Assembly: GCA_963717085.1 (NCBI GenBank)
Contig: CAVQVM010000003.1
Coordinates: forward strand, 1-64,000
Source: DASQUK01 sp963717085
Lineage (GTDB): Bacteria; Actinomycetota; Acidimicrobiia; Acidimicrobiales; VFJN01
Direction: 5' to 3'
DNA: 64,000 bases
The stretch's first letter is position 1; every line of letters begins with the position of its first letter. Position numbers and translations under genes: made by a program. The notes below the pieces were generated by a model. It was not told the DNA's origin, did not search any database, and was given only the letters and a program-made list of their open reading frames with translations. This document shows positions 35,819 to 44,417 of the stretch, piece after piece.

Positions 35819-37963
35819 TCAGACGAAGACGATGAAGGCGCCGGCGAACAGCGCGGCCGCCCCGAAGAGGAGGGCGCCGTACTGCTGCACCTTGCCCGAC
35901 GTCAGCTGGCGGAAGACCTGGCCGCCGCTCTGGGCGGCGGTGGCGGAGCCGTTGACGGCCCCGTCGACGACCTGCTGGTCGACGTGCGCGTAGACCCAGC
36001 GGCCGCTGGCGGTGGCGAGCCGCCCGGCGCCGTTGACCACCCCGTCGATCACGTTCTGGTTGATCCAGTTGACGCCCCGGGCCACCGGGCCCTTGGTGCC
36101 GGCCGCGATCACATCGGTGTAGAGGTGGTCGAAGTAGTACTTGTTGACCAGCGTCGTGTAGCCCGCATGAGCCAGGGCGTTGCGCTCGGTGATCCCGCGG
36201 AGCGCGATCCGACCCGTGTACCAGGCGATCCCGAACCCGATGCCCAGCAAGGCGACCAGCGTGCTCACGATCGCGATGCCCCAGGAGAACTCGGGGTGGG
36301 CGAAGCCGGGGACGATGCTCGGGAAGTAGGCGCCGACCGGTTCGTAGTAGTGCTCGAACCGCAGCTCAACGCTGTCCGGGGCCAGCGCCGACGGCAGGTT
36401 GACCAGGCCGGCAAAGACGCCCAGGGTCGCCAGGATCCACAGGGGGACGACGATGCGCGGCCCCGACTCGTGGGGATGGCCATGACCGCGGAACTCGCCG
36501 AAGAAGGTGAGGTACACGCACCGCGTCATGTAGACGGCGGTCATGACGGCGCCGATGATGCCAACGACCATGAAGATCCGGTAGTTGCCGGCGCCGCCGA
36601 GCTGCGATGCGCCCGCCAGGATCTCGTCCTTCGACCAGAAGCCGGCCAACGGGAAGATGCCGATGAGCGCTCCGGTGGCGATGACGAACGTCTTGTAGGT
36701 CTGCGGCATCGCTTTGCGCAGGCCGCCCATCTCCCGCATGTCGAAGCTGTGGACGGAGTGGCTGACCGACCCGGAACCGAGGAAGAGGCAGGCCTTGAAG
36801 AACGCGTGGGTGAACAGGTGGAACAGCGCCGCCGTCCAGGCGCCCACGCCGAGGGCCATCACCATGTAGCCGAGCTGCGAGACCGTGGAGTAGGCGAGGA
36901 CCCGCTTGATGTCGTACTGCACGAATGCCAGCCCCGCCCCACCCAACACGGTCACCCCGCCGACGAGCGCGAGCAGGTTGATGCTGGACGTGCCGATCGA
37001 CAGGCCCTCCCAGAAGACCCCGTAGAGCCGGGAGACCATGTAGATGCCGGCCACGACCATCGTGGCGGCGTGGATGAGGGCAGACACCGGCGTGGGGCCG
37101 GCCATGGCGTCGGGGAGCCAGGTGTGCAGGATGAACTGGCCCGACTTCGACATGACGGCGGCGATCAGCGAGCACGACGCCACCAGCAGCGCCAGGTGGC
37201 TGATGTCGCCGTTGAGCGCCTTGGTGTTGATGTCGACGATGTCGAAGGTCTGTCCCGCAGCGAAGAACAGGATGATCACGCCCACGATCAGCCCGATGTC
37301 GCCGACGCGGTTGGTGATGAACGCCTTGAGGGCGGCGTCGCTGTTGGCCTTCTCCTCCCACCAGTGGCCGATGAGCACGAAGGAGCAGACGCCGACAAGC
37401 TCCCAGCAGACCATGAGCTGCAGGGTGCTGCTCGACATGACCAGACCCAGCATCGACGCGGTGAACAGCGACAGGAACGCGAAGAAGTGGGTGTAGCGGC
37501 GATCGCCGGCCACGTAGTCGGTCGAGTAGACGTGGACCAGCAGCGAGACCAGCGTGACGACGATCAGCATCATCACGGCCGGGCCGTCGATGAGCGTCCC
37601 GACGTGAACCTCGCGCTCGCCGAACTGGAACCAGTCCCATTCGCGCGTCACCGGCTCGATCGGGGCGGGCTCCTCGGACTCCGTGGCGGGTTCCCCGTCC
37701 TGTTCCGGACTTGCGGCGGTTGGCGTTGCCGTTGCCTCGCTATCGGCCGCAAGTTCGGTGGTGATGGCCGGTGCTGCCTCGTGCTCCGCGTCGTTGACGT
37801 GCTGGAACCACTGCACCTGCGTCACGATCGCCAGCACGAACGCCGCACCCACGGCGGCGACGCCAAGCTCGCTGCCCTTGCGCGGGAGCCGCTTCCCGAA
37901 CAGCAGGATCAGGAAGAACGAGACCGCGGGGATGACGGGGATGATCCAGGCCTGCTCGAGCAC
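35819..37963 (-). CDS. nuoL: NADH-quinone oxidoreductase subunit L (11-subunit complex I) with acidic loop insertion
   Basis: A 714-residue distal proton-pumping subunit. The pumping Glu is E188 in VCWELVGVCSFVLIGHW and the Lys K273 in MSKSGQFILHTWLPDAMAG, the same 85-residue spacing as in E. coli but shifted by 44 positions. The shift comes from an acidic, Ala/Thr/Pro-rich insertion at about residues 57-105 (HEAAPAITTELAADSEATA and onward), between the first and second membrane segments, predicted to face outside. C-terminal lateral helix sequence is present. ATG 37963. Confidence 0.95.
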   Translation of the reverse strand: MLEQAWIIPVIPAVSFFLILLFGKRLPRKGSELGVAAVGAAFVLAIVTQVQWFQHVNDAEHEAAPAITTELAADSEATATPTAASPEQDGEPATESEEPAPIEPVTREWDWFQFGEREVHVGTLIDGPAVMMLIVVTLVSLLVHVYSTDYVAGDRRYTHFFAFLSLFTASMLGLVMSSSTLQLMVCWELVGVCSFVLIGHWWEEKANSDAALKAFITNRVGDIGLIVGVIILFFAAGQTFDIVDINTKALNGDISHLALLVASCSLIAAVMSKSGQFILHTWLPDAMAGPTPVSALIHAATMVVAGIYMVSRLYGVFWEGLSIGTSSINLLALVGGVTVLGGAGLAFVQYDIKRVLAYSTVSQLGYMVMALGVGAWTAALFHLFTHAFFKACLFLGSGSVSHSVHSFDMREMGGLRKAMPQTYKTFVIATGALIGIFPLAGFWSKDEILAGASQLGGAGNYRIFMVVGIIGAVMTAVYMTRCVYLTFFGEFRGHGHPHESGPRIVVPLWILATLGVFAGLVNLPSALAPDSVELRFEHYYEPVGAYFPSIVPGFAHPEFSWGIAIVSTLVALLGIGFGIAWYTGRIALRGITERNALAHAGYTTLVNKYYFDHLYTDVIAAGTKGPVARGVNWINQNVIDGVVNGAGRLATASGRWVYAHVDQQVVDGAVNGSATAAQSGGQVFRQLTSGKVQQYGALLFGAAALFAGAFIVFV

Positions 37964-37970
37964 GCTGCGC

Positions 37971-38279
37971 CTATCCCCTCATGGAGTCGACCTCGTCGAG
38001 GTCGACGCTGTGGCGGTTGCGGTAGATGATCAGCACCATCGCCAGCCCGACGCCCGCCTCGGCCGCGGCCACGGCGATCACGAACAGGGCGAACACGGCG
38101 CCGGCGACGTCGGCGTTGGCGGCGCCGAACGTCAGCAGGTTGATGTTGACGGCGTTGAGGATCAGCTCGATCGACATCAACACCATCACCGTGTTCTTGC
38201 GGGCGATGACCCCGTAGACGCCGATCCCGAACAGGATCGCGGCCAGCAGCAGGAACTGGTTGAGCATCAGGTCGTCCAT
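37971..38279 (-). CDS. nuoK: NADH-quinone oxidoreductase subunit K (11-subunit complex I)
   Basis: A 102-residue, three-helix subunit. The conserved Glu residues of the membrane proton path are in LMSIELILNAVNINLLTF and AAAEAGVGLAMVLIIYRN. ATG 38279. It lies 10 bp after nuoJ and 7 bp before nuoL. Complete and of usual length. Confidence 0.95.
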   Translation of the reverse strand: MDDLMLNQFLLLAAILFGIGVYGVIARKNTVMVLMSIELILNAVNINLLTFGAANADVAGAVFALFVIAVAAAEAGVGLAMVLIIYRNRHSVDLDEVDSMRG

Positions 38280-38289
38280 CAGGGTGCCC

Positions 38290-38802
38290 TCAACGGTCCT
38301 TCCGGGCGATGACGATGGCGCCGACGAGCGCTGCCAGCAGCAGCACCGACACGATCTCGAACGGGATCAGGTACTGCGAGAAGATCGAGTCGCTCACCGT
38401 GGCGGTATTGCTTCCGCCGACCGAGTTGACCTGCCGGTCGGCCGGGAGGGCGTCGTCGCCCCAGCGGTCGATGAGCGAGTACGCCATCACCGCCACCAGC
38501 AGCAGTGCCGTGCCCAGGCCGACCCACCAATGGTCGTTGGTCATGTCGACGTCCCGCCCGATGCGGGCCCGCGTCAGCATGATGCCGAACAGCATCAGGA
38601 CCATGATCGCCCCGATGTAGATCAGCACCTGGGTGACGGCCACGAACTCGGCCGCCAGCAGGACGAACTGAGCGGCGACGCCGGCGAACACGGCGATGAG
38701 GTAGAGCGCGGCGCGCACCACGTTGCGCGTCGTCACCACGGCGACGGCAGCACCCACCATGCCCGCGGCGATCACGTAGAAGAAGATGTTCTGGGCAACC
38801 AT
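38290..38802 (-). CDS. nuoJ: NADH-quinone oxidoreductase subunit J (11-subunit complex I)
   Basis: A 170-residue membrane subunit with the family segments VVRAALYLIAVFAGVAAQFV, EFVAVTQVLIYIGAIMVLML and FGIML, which include the flexible pi-bulge region of transmembrane helix 3. Start ATG 38802. The C-terminal part holds two further helices. Standard position between nuoI and nuoK. Confidence 0.94.
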   Translation of the reverse strand: MVAQNIFFYVIAAGMVGAAVAVVTTRNVVRAALYLIAVFAGVAAQFVLLAAEFVAVTQVLIYIGAIMVLMLFGIMLTRARIGRDVDMTNDHWWVGLGTALLLVAVMAYSLIDRWGDDALPADRQVNSVGGSNTATVSDSIFSQYLIPFEIVSVLLLAALVGAIVIARKDR

Positions 38803-38820
38803 GCGATCAGCTCGGCACCA

Positions 38821-39375
38821 TCAGCGAGGGACCTTGCGCACCTTCTGCTCCGACCCGGCCTCGTAGGCCTCGAAGTCGGGCACCGTCTGCATCCACTCGC
38901 CGAGGCGGTCCTTGTCGTGGAGCAGGTCGGCCAGGCGCAGCTCCGAGTACTCGTACTCGGGGCTCCAGAACAGGGCGTCGAACGGGCACACCTCGACGCA
39001 GATGCCGCAGTACATGCACAGCGCGTAGTCGATGTCGAACCGGTCGAGCTTGTTGACCTGGCGGGGCTTGCCGCCCGGGCGTCGGGGCGGCGCCGTGTCC
39101 TTGTGCCCCTCGATGTAGATGCACCAGTCGGGGCAGCTGCGGGCGCACAGCATGCAGACCGTGCAGTTGTCCTCCTTGAGGGCGATGACACCGCGGGCGC
39201 GGGGCGCGGGCAGCTCCTTCACGTGGGGGTACTGGACGGTGGCAGCGCCGATCGACGGGGCGGGGATGAGCGTCTTCAGCCCCCGGGACGGGAACGTGGT
39301 CTTCAGCATCGTCTTGAGCGTCACGCCCAAGCCCTTGACCAGTCCGGGTGCCTTGGGAGCGGGGAACTTGGCCAT
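38821..39375 (-). CDS. nuoI: NADH-quinone oxidoreductase subunit I (11-subunit complex I)
   Basis: A 184-residue peripheral-arm subunit carrying two [4Fe-4S] clusters (N6a/N6b type). The ligand sets are CTVCMLCARSCPDWCIYIEG and CMYCGICVEVCPFDALFWSP. The N terminus before the first set is short and basic. ATG 39375 overlaps the nuoH stop (ATGA). In an operon without nuoEFG this subunit is a candidate docking place for the unknown electron donor (inference). Confidence 0.95.
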   Translation of the reverse strand: MAKFPAPKAPGLVKGLGVTLKTMLKTTFPSRGLKTLIPAPSIGAATVQYPHVKELPAPRARGVIALKEDNCTVCMLCARSCPDWCIYIEGHKDTAPPRRPGGKPRQVNKLDRFDIDYALCMYCGICVEVCPFDALFWSPEYEYSELRLADLLHDKDRLGEWMQTVPDFEAYEAGSEQKVRKVPR

Positions 39376-40403
39376 CAGAACATCACCTTCAGCGCCATGG
39401 TCGCCAGGATGTTGACCAGCGACAGCGGGATGAGGATCTTCCAGGCGAGCTGCTGCAGCTGGTCCTCGCGGAAGCGCGGGTACGTGAACCGGGCCCAGAA
39501 CACCAGGAACGCCACCAGCATCATCTTCGTGAGCAGCACCACGGGGCCGACGACGTTCATGACGTCGGCATCGAGGTCGACCCAGGGGATGCTCCACCCC
39601 CCGAGGAACAGCGTGGCCGCCACCGCGGCGAAGGCGCCGGCGCTCGCGAACTCGGCGATGAAGAACAGCAGGAACCGCATGCCCGAGTACTCGGTCAAGT
39701 AGCCCGACACCAGCTCGGACTCGGCGATCGGCATGTCGAACGGGGTCTGGGTCAGCTCGGCCTGCGTCGCCACCAGGAAGATGAAGAACCCGATGAACTG
39801 GGTGAAGATGTAAGGGTTGCCGATCCCCCCGAAGCCGAAGATCTCCCCGCTGTGCTGGGCGGCGACGATCTCCTGCAGGTTGAGCGTGCCCGCCTGGATG
39901 ACCACGCCCACCACGGCGAGCACCATCGGCAGCTCGTAGGCGATCAGCTGGCCGGCGGCCCGCAGGCCCCCCAGCAGCGAGTACTTATTGGCGGACGCCC
40001 AGCCGGCGATGATGATGCCGAGCACCGAGATCGACGACACCGCCAGCACCCAGAAGATGCCGACGTCGAGGTCGGCGAACCAGGCGTCGGGCCCGAACGG
40101 CACGGCCAGCAGGATGAGGAAGACCGACGCCACCACCACGTAGGGGGCGAGCGCGAACAGGCGCCGGTCGGCCCGCCACGGGATGATGTCCTCCTTCTGG
40201 ATCCACTTGCCGACCTCGGCCAGCAGCTGCAGCGACCCGTAGGGCCCGGCCTCCATGGGCCCCAGGCGGCTCTGCATGAAGCTCATCATCTTGAACAGGA
40301 AGACGTAGACGAGCGTGCCGGCGGGGATGAGCACGGCCACCAGCACGCCGACCGTCCGCAGGACGGTCTGCTGCCAGTAGGCCAGTTCGATGGCGAGGCT
40401 CAT
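39375..40403 (-). CDS. nuoH: NADH-quinone oxidoreductase subunit H (11-subunit complex I)
   Basis: A 342-residue membrane subunit forming part of the quinone chamber. Typical segments are MQSRLGPMEAGPYGSLQLLA, EVGKWIQKEDIIPWRADR, IIAGWASANKYSLLGGLRAA, PFDMPIAESELVSGYLTEYS and WARFTYPRFREDQLQQLAWK. ATG 40403 is preceded by a short ribosome-binding region and, 14 bp upstream, a hairpin that also occurs before nuoH of the other operon. Confidence 0.95.
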   Translation of the reverse strand: MSLAIELAYWQQTVLRTVGVLVAVLIPAGTLVYVFLFKMMSFMQSRLGPMEAGPYGSLQLLAEVGKWIQKEDIIPWRADRRLFALAPYVVVASVFLILLAVPFGPDAWFADLDVGIFWVLAVSSISVLGIIIAGWASANKYSLLGGLRAAGQLIAYELPMVLAVVGVVIQAGTLNLQEIVAAQHSGEIFGFGGIGNPYIFTQFIGFFIFLVATQAELTQTPFDMPIAESELVSGYLTEYSGMRFLLFFIAEFASAGAFAAVAATLFLGGWSIPWVDLDADVMNVVGPVVLLTKMMLVAFLVFWARFTYPRFREDQLQQLAWKILIPLSLVNILATMALKVMF

Positions 40404-40581
40404 CGGAAGACCTCGACTCGGCCGAAGGCCGAGGCCATCGACGCCGCCGATGCAGGGCGGAGCGAGCGGGTGGCGCTGAGGATGCGAGGCCGCTGTCGGC
40501 GCCTGGCAGGCGCCGACGGCGGTAGGCCTCGCACCGGAGGCGACAGGACCCGTGAGCGGGGTATGGACGGGCGCAGCGGCT
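40404..40581 (-). promoter_or_regulatory. nuoH leader with GAA-loop hairpin and repeat modules
   Basis: A 178-bp gap between nuoD and nuoH. CTCGGCC-GAA-GGCCGAG (40417-40433) lies 14 bp before the nuoH start. Further on come GCGGGTGGCGCTGAGGATGC, a hairpin GTCGGCGCCTG/CAGGCGCCGAC (about 40497-40519) and CACCGGAGGCGACAGGACCC. The same modules occur at 54903-55230 before nuoH of the 14-subunit operon and in part at 31350-31500. Confidence 0.65.
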
Positions 40582-41757
40582 TCATCGGTCGATGTCCCCG
40601 AGGATGAAGTACATGCTGGCGAGGATCGTGATGATGTCGGGGACGTACACGCCCCGCAGCAGCCAGGGCAGGATCGACACGTTGGAGAAGCTGGCCGAAC
40701 GGATCTTCACCCGGAACGGTCCCAGGTCGCCCCTGCTCACCACGTAGTAGCCCATGGCGCCCAGCGGGTTCTCCGTCTCGATGTATGCCTCGCCCTCGGG
40801 CACCTTGATGATGCGGGGGACCTTGGCCATGATCGGTCCGCCGGGCAGCCCGTCGCAGAGCTGATCCACGATCTTGGTGGCCTCGCGGGTCTCCTGCAGC
40901 CGGACCCAGCAGCGGGCGAAGCTATCTCCGTCCGGGTGGGTCCAGACCTTCCAGTCGACGTCGGCGTGGGCGAGACCGGTCACCGCCCCGTCGCGGCGCA
41001 AGTCCCAGTCGACACCCGAGCCGCGAATGCTGGCGCCGCTCAGCCCGTACGACAGCCCCACCTCGGCCGGCACCACACCCACGCCCCGCGTGCGTGCCTC
41101 GAAGATCTCGTTGCCGAACAGCAGCTCCTCGACGAGGTTGCAGAAGCCGCGGATGCGCTCCATGACGGCCTTGGTGTCGGCGATCCAGCCCTTGGGCAGG
41201 TCGTCCTTCAGGCCGCCGATCCGGTCGAAGTTGGGATGGAAGCGCCCGCCGGTGACCGCCTCGATCTGGTCGAGGACGTGCTCGCGGTCGCGGAAGGCGT
41301 AGAAAACCGGCGTGACCGCCCCGAGCTGGGCACCCAGGTCGCCGAGGAACAGCACGATGTTGGCCACCCGGGCCATCTCGAAGAGGATCGTGCGGATGTG
41401 GCGGGCCCTCGGCGGGGCCTCGATCTCCATGAGCTGCTCGGCGGCGAGGATGAACGGCACCTCGTTGGCGAAGCTGCCGAGCCAGTCGATCCGGTTGACT
41501 AGGGTCGTGACCTGGGGAAACGTACGCACCTCGGCGAGCTTCTCGTAGCCCCGATGCATGTAGCCGGGCACCACGTCGGCCCACACCACCTGCTCGCCGT
41601 CGAGCTTGGCCACCACCCGCAGCGTGCCGTGGGTGGCAGGGTGCTGGGGCCCGATGTTGAGGGTCATGCCCTCGTCGGTCTCGAGCTCGACGTTCACCCG
41701 GGCGTCGGCGGCCTGGGCGTCGACGTAGGCCCGCTGCTGGCGCTCGGTGACGGTCAT
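40582..41757 (-). CDS. nuoD: NADH-quinone oxidoreductase subunit D (11-subunit complex I)
   Basis: A 391-residue 49-kDa-type subunit that lines the quinone site. It begins TVTERQQRAYVDAQAADARV, then has NIGPQHPATHGTLRVVAKLD, GYMHRGYEKLAEVRTFPQVT, GVDWDLRRD and the C-terminal YVPDIITILASMYFILGDID. The conserved His and Asp of the quinone site are present. ATG 41757 lies within the first copy of a 152-bp tandem duplication that forms the leader. It differs clearly from the nuoD of the other operon, so the two operons are diverged paralogs rather than a recent copy. Confidence 0.95.
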   Translation of the reverse strand: MTVTERQQRAYVDAQAADARVNVELETDEGMTLNIGPQHPATHGTLRVVAKLDGEQVVWADVVPGYMHRGYEKLAEVRTFPQVTTLVNRIDWLGSFANEVPFILAAEQLMEIEAPPRARHIRTILFEMARVANIVLFLGDLGAQLGAVTPVFYAFRDREHVLDQIEAVTGGRFHPNFDRIGGLKDDLPKGWIADTKAVMERIRGFCNLVEELLFGNEIFEARTRGVGVVPAEVGLSYGLSGASIRGSGVDWDLRRDGAVTGLAHADVDWKVWTHPDGDSFARCWVRLQETREATKIVDQLCDGLPGGPIMAKVPRIIKVPEGEAYIETENPLGAMGYYVVSRGDLGPFRVKIRSASFSNVSILPWLLRGVYVPDIITILASMYFILGDIDR

Positions 41758-42054
41758 GAGCGCAGCTCCTGACCGGCCGACGGCGCGATCGACCCAACTA
41801 GAGCCCGCTCGCCTCGTCGCCGCGAGACGGGCGGATAGTTGGGTCGACAGGCCAGGGAGCCGGGCGGCGATGGGGTCCGGGGGCGCAGCCCCCGAGGCAG
41901 CACGGTCATGAGCGCAGCTCCTGACCGGCCGACGGCGCGATCGACCCAACTAGAGCCCGCTCGCCTCGTCGCCGCGAGACGGGCGGATAGTTGGGTCGAC
42001 AGGCCAGGGAGCCGGGCGGCGATGGGGTCCGGGGGCGCAGCCCCCGAGGCAGCG
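41751..42054. repeat. 152-bp tandem duplication in the nuoC-nuoD gap
   Basis: Two consecutive copies (41751-41902 and 41903-42054), essentially identical apart from the last few bases. Each holds a perfect 12-bp inverted repeat TCGACCCAACTA / TAGTTGGGTCGA (41789-41800 with 41836-41847; 41941-41952 with 41988-41999) around a GC-rich inner part, and a GGGGGC-GCA-GCCCCC hairpin. The first copy includes the nuoD start codon, so nuoD now has a long structured leader. Confidence 0.9.
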
Positions 42055-42057
42055 TGG

Positions 42058-42783
42058 TCATGCCTGGTCCCCGTCCCCGTTGGCACCACCCTCGGCGTCC
42101 TCGGCAGCGGCCGGCTCGCCGGGCATCGGTTCGACGTCGACGATCCCGGGCCAGGGCTTCACCAGGCGGGCCAGCAACGGGAAATCCTTGCGCAGGGGGT
42201 GCCCCTCGAACTCGCCCGGGAGGTAGAGGTGCCGCAGGCCCGGATGCCCGTCGAAGCTGATGCCGAACATCTCCCAGCACTCGCGCTCGTGCCAGTTGGC
42301 CCCGCCGTACAGTGGCACCAGGCTGCGGACGCGCAGATCGTCGTCGGGCAGGTCGGCCCTGAGGATCACGTCGGCACGCTGACCGTTCCGGCCCCGCACG
42401 TTGGCCAGGTGGCAGAACACCTGGAAGCGCGTGTCTCCGCCGGCGACGCCGGTGGCGAAGGTGGCCGACGGATCGAAGGGTTCGATGCCGACGTCCACCG
42501 ACGAGTCCTCGTAGCGCCCCCAGGGAGACGGCATCCAGTCGATGGCCGACAGGAAGTCGAAGAAGGTGCAGCCCATCCGCTCCTTGGCCGCCTCGGCGGC
42601 GTCGAACCAGGAGTCGCGGGCGACCCGCACCCACAGACCCCGGCCGGGGGCGATGTGGCTGCCCACGACGGCGTCGCCGAGAGCCTCGGTCAGCGCGGCG
42701 AGCCAGCGCTGGCGCGCCTCGTCGACCTCCGGCGCCCCTTCCTGGGCTTCCGTCGCGGCGTCCCCGGTGGTCGTGTCCGACAT
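42058..42783 (-). CDS. nuoC: NADH-quinone oxidoreductase subunit C (11-subunit complex I)
   Basis: A 241-residue 30-kDa-type subunit. It has TFFDFLSAIDWMPSPWGRYE, VFCHLANVRGRNGQRADVIL, the signature ANWHERECWEMFGISFDGHP and LRHLYLPGEFEGHPLRKDFP. The N-terminal 40 residues are acidic and low-complexity. ATG 42783 overlaps the nuoB stop (ATGA). The C-terminal tail is Glu/Ala/Gly-rich. Confidence 0.94.
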   Translation of the reverse strand: MSDTTTGDAATEAQEGAPEVDEARQRWLAALTEALGDAVVGSHIAPGRGLWVRVARDSWFDAAEAAKERMGCTFFDFLSAIDWMPSPWGRYEDSSVDVGIEPFDPSATFATGVAGGDTRFQVFCHLANVRGRNGQRADVILRADLPDDDLRVRSLVPLYGGANWHERECWEMFGISFDGHPGLRHLYLPGEFEGHPLRKDFPLLARLVKPWPGIVDVEPMPGEPAAAEDAEGGANGDGDQA

Positions 42784-43283
42784 CACTGCACCACGAGCGG
42801 GTCCCCCCGCCAGCGCTCGGCGGGGTCCTCCCGCCCGATCCGCTGCTGCAGGAGGACGATGCCCTCGAGCAGGGCCTCGGGCCGGGGCGGGCATCCCGGG
42901 ATGTACACGTCGACGGGCACCACCTGGTCGACGCCCTTGGTGACCGAGTAGCTGTCCCAGTAGGGGCCGCCGCAGTTGGTGCACGCGCCCATGGAGATGA
43001 CGTACTTGGGGTCCGCCATCTGCTCGTAGAGGCGCTTGATGGCCGGAACCATCTTGTCGGTGACCGTGCCGGAGATGACCACCACGTCGGCCTGCCGGGG
43101 GCTGGCGGGCAGGGGGATGACGCCGAGGCGCATCACGTCATAGCGGGGCGATGCGAAGGCCGCGCCCATCTCGATGGCGCAGCAGGCCAGGCCCCACTGG
43201 TAGGCCCAGAGGCTGTACTTGCGGGCCGTGTTGAGAAGGGAGGTCAGCGGCTTGGGCAGCTTCCCGCTCTCGACGAGGCCCAT
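42783..43283 (-). CDS. nuoB: NADH-quinone oxidoreductase subunit B (11-subunit complex I)
   Basis: A 166-residue PSST-type subunit that binds cluster N2, the last redox centre before quinone. Ligands are the tandem Cys in GLACCAIEMGAAFASPRYDV, the Cys in ISMGACTNCGGPYWDSY and that in DVYIPGCPPRPEALLEG. ATG 43283 follows a 199-bp gap from nuoA that carries two hairpin repeats. It is clearly different from nuoB at 62067-62657. Confidence 0.95.
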   Translation of the reverse strand: MGLVESGKLPKPLTSLLNTARKYSLWAYQWGLACCAIEMGAAFASPRYDVMRLGVIPLPASPRQADVVVISGTVTDKMVPAIKRLYEQMADPKYVISMGACTNCGGPYWDSYSVTKGVDQVVPVDVYIPGCPPRPEALLEGIVLLQQRIGREDPAERWRGDPLVVQ

Positions 43284-43340
43284 CAGCGATCCGTCCGGGA
43301 GTCGGCAAAGGCGCGTACCGCGCTGCCAAGAGCGTTCCCA

Positions 43341-43435
43341 CGCTTCCCGCTCTTGGCGCCTTCGGCGCCGGGCCGCTCAGGCTTCGACGCAGCGCTTCCC
43401 GCTCTTGGCGCCTTCGGCGCCGGACCGCTCGGGCC
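43341..43435 (+). repeat. two tandem hairpin repeats in the nuoA-nuoB gap
   Basis: TTCCCGCTCTT followed by GGCGCC-TTC-GGCGCC (43355-43369) and, 52 bp on, the same hairpin again (43407-43421), each followed by GG(G/A)CCGCTC(A/G)GG. The arrangement of two units about 52 bp apart is also seen at 60041-60130. Confidence 0.78.
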
Positions 43436-43482
43436 CTGGGCCCTCGGCTCCAGCCTCGGCCTCGGGATCGTCATCGGCAGCA

Positions 43483-43848
43483 TCAGACCCAGCGGAGGAC
43501 CTTCTTCTTCCAGGCGTAGAGCAGCCCGAGCGCGAGGACGACGATGAAGATGCTCATCTCGACGAACCCGAACCAGCCATACTCCTCGGCTCGGGTGGCG
43601 AACGGGAATATGAACACGGCCTCCACGTCGAACAGCACGAACAGCAGGGCGAAAAGGTAGTAGCGGACCTGCGTCTGGCCCCACATCGAGCCCGCGGGGT
43701 CGACGCCGGATTCGTAGTTCATGTACTTCTCTGGCTGCGGGCGAGTGGGTCGGATCAGGCTCCCGAGGCCCATGATCGAGGCCACCAGCGCGACCGCAAC
43801 GACCAGGAAAATGCCGGCCGTGAGGTACGAACGGAGGAGTTCCGACAC
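43483..43848 (-). CDS. nuoA: NADH-quinone oxidoreductase subunit A (11-subunit complex I)
   Basis: A 121-residue, three-helix subunit. It has the loop PEKYMNYESGVDPAGSMWGQ with the conserved Cys position occupied by Val/Asp-type residues, then VRYYLFALLFVLFDVEAVFI, FPFAT, and the last helix MSIFIVVLALGLLYAWKKK. GTG 43848 is the start. First gene of the operon; the 155-bp divergent gap to the secreted repeat protein must hold its promoter, though no box is obvious. Confidence 0.93.
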   Translation of the reverse strand: MSELLRSYLTAGIFLVVAVALVASIMGLGSLIRPTRPQPEKYMNYESGVDPAGSMWGQTQVRYYLFALLFVLFDVEAVFIFPFATRAEEYGWFGFVEMSIFIVVLALGLLYAWKKKVLRWV

Positions 43849-44003
43849 GTGGCGGGAGCCTAGTGACCGTTTGCACGAGGGGCCAAAGCCGCCCCGACCA
43901 GGATTTTCAGGCCAAGAACGTACCCGATGGCCGGCTCACAGGGCGGCGTGAACGCCGAGCCCACCCGGCATCCGGCACGTTGATCGGCATCGAAGACACC
44001 GAC

Positions 44004-44375
44004 ATGAAGACACGACACTTCCTAGCCCGCATCGCGGCTGTCGTGACGGCGGCCGCGGCCATCGGGATGCTCCTAGGGCCGGCCCGCGCCGATGCGGCCG
44101 ACCACGAGCCGGATGGCTCGGCAAACCGGGACCTGAGGTCGTCCATGGCCGAGGAGCTCGGCTCCCGGCTGGACGGCTGGGACAACCGGGACCTCGAGAT
44201 CGGGGCGTCTGGCTTGTGGTCGTCCAGGGCCGAGGAGCTCGGCTCCCGGCTGGAGGGCTGGGACAACCGGGACCTGGATCTCAGCTCGTCTGACTTGTGG
44301 GAGGCCATGGCCTTCGGGATCGGCTCCATCCTGGACGGCTGGGGCAACCGGGACATGGATATCGGGGCGTTCTAG
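44004..44375 (+). CDS. small secreted protein with 27-residue repeats, function unknown
   Basis: A 123-residue protein with a signal peptide (MKTRHFLARIAAVVTAAAAI, likely cut after ARADA) and then two near-identical repeats and a third weaker one: MAEELGSRLDGWDNRDLEIG, RAEELGSRLEGWDNRDLDLS, and MAFGIGSILDGWGNRDMDIG. The DNA repeat period is 81 bp (copies at 44151 and 44232). Each unit has a GWDNRDL core and an amphipathic stretch. ATG 44004. It lies between the two complex I operons, divergent from nuoA and convergent with the anti-sigma-like gene. No known family recognised. Confidence 0.75.
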   Translation: MKTRHFLARIAAVVTAAAAIGMLLGPARADAADHEPDGSANRDLRSSMAEELGSRLDGWDNRDLEIGASGLWSSRAEELGSRLEGWDNRDLDLSSSDLWEAMAFGIGSILDGWGNRDMDIGAF

Positions 44376-44417
44376 TACGTGCCTCCGCCGGGGGGGAGGG
44401 GTTCCCTCCGCCCGATA

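Noticed and set aside
33946..38029. Very long plus-strand open frames opposite nuoM and nuoL (629 and 792 codons)
   Set aside because: They are antisense shadows of GC-rich membrane-protein genes; composition is His/Asp/Arg-rich with no domain.
41750..42060. Small proteins encoded in the 152-bp duplication
   Set aside because: The frames only repeat themselves between copies and have no ribosome-binding site; the region is structured non-coding sequence.
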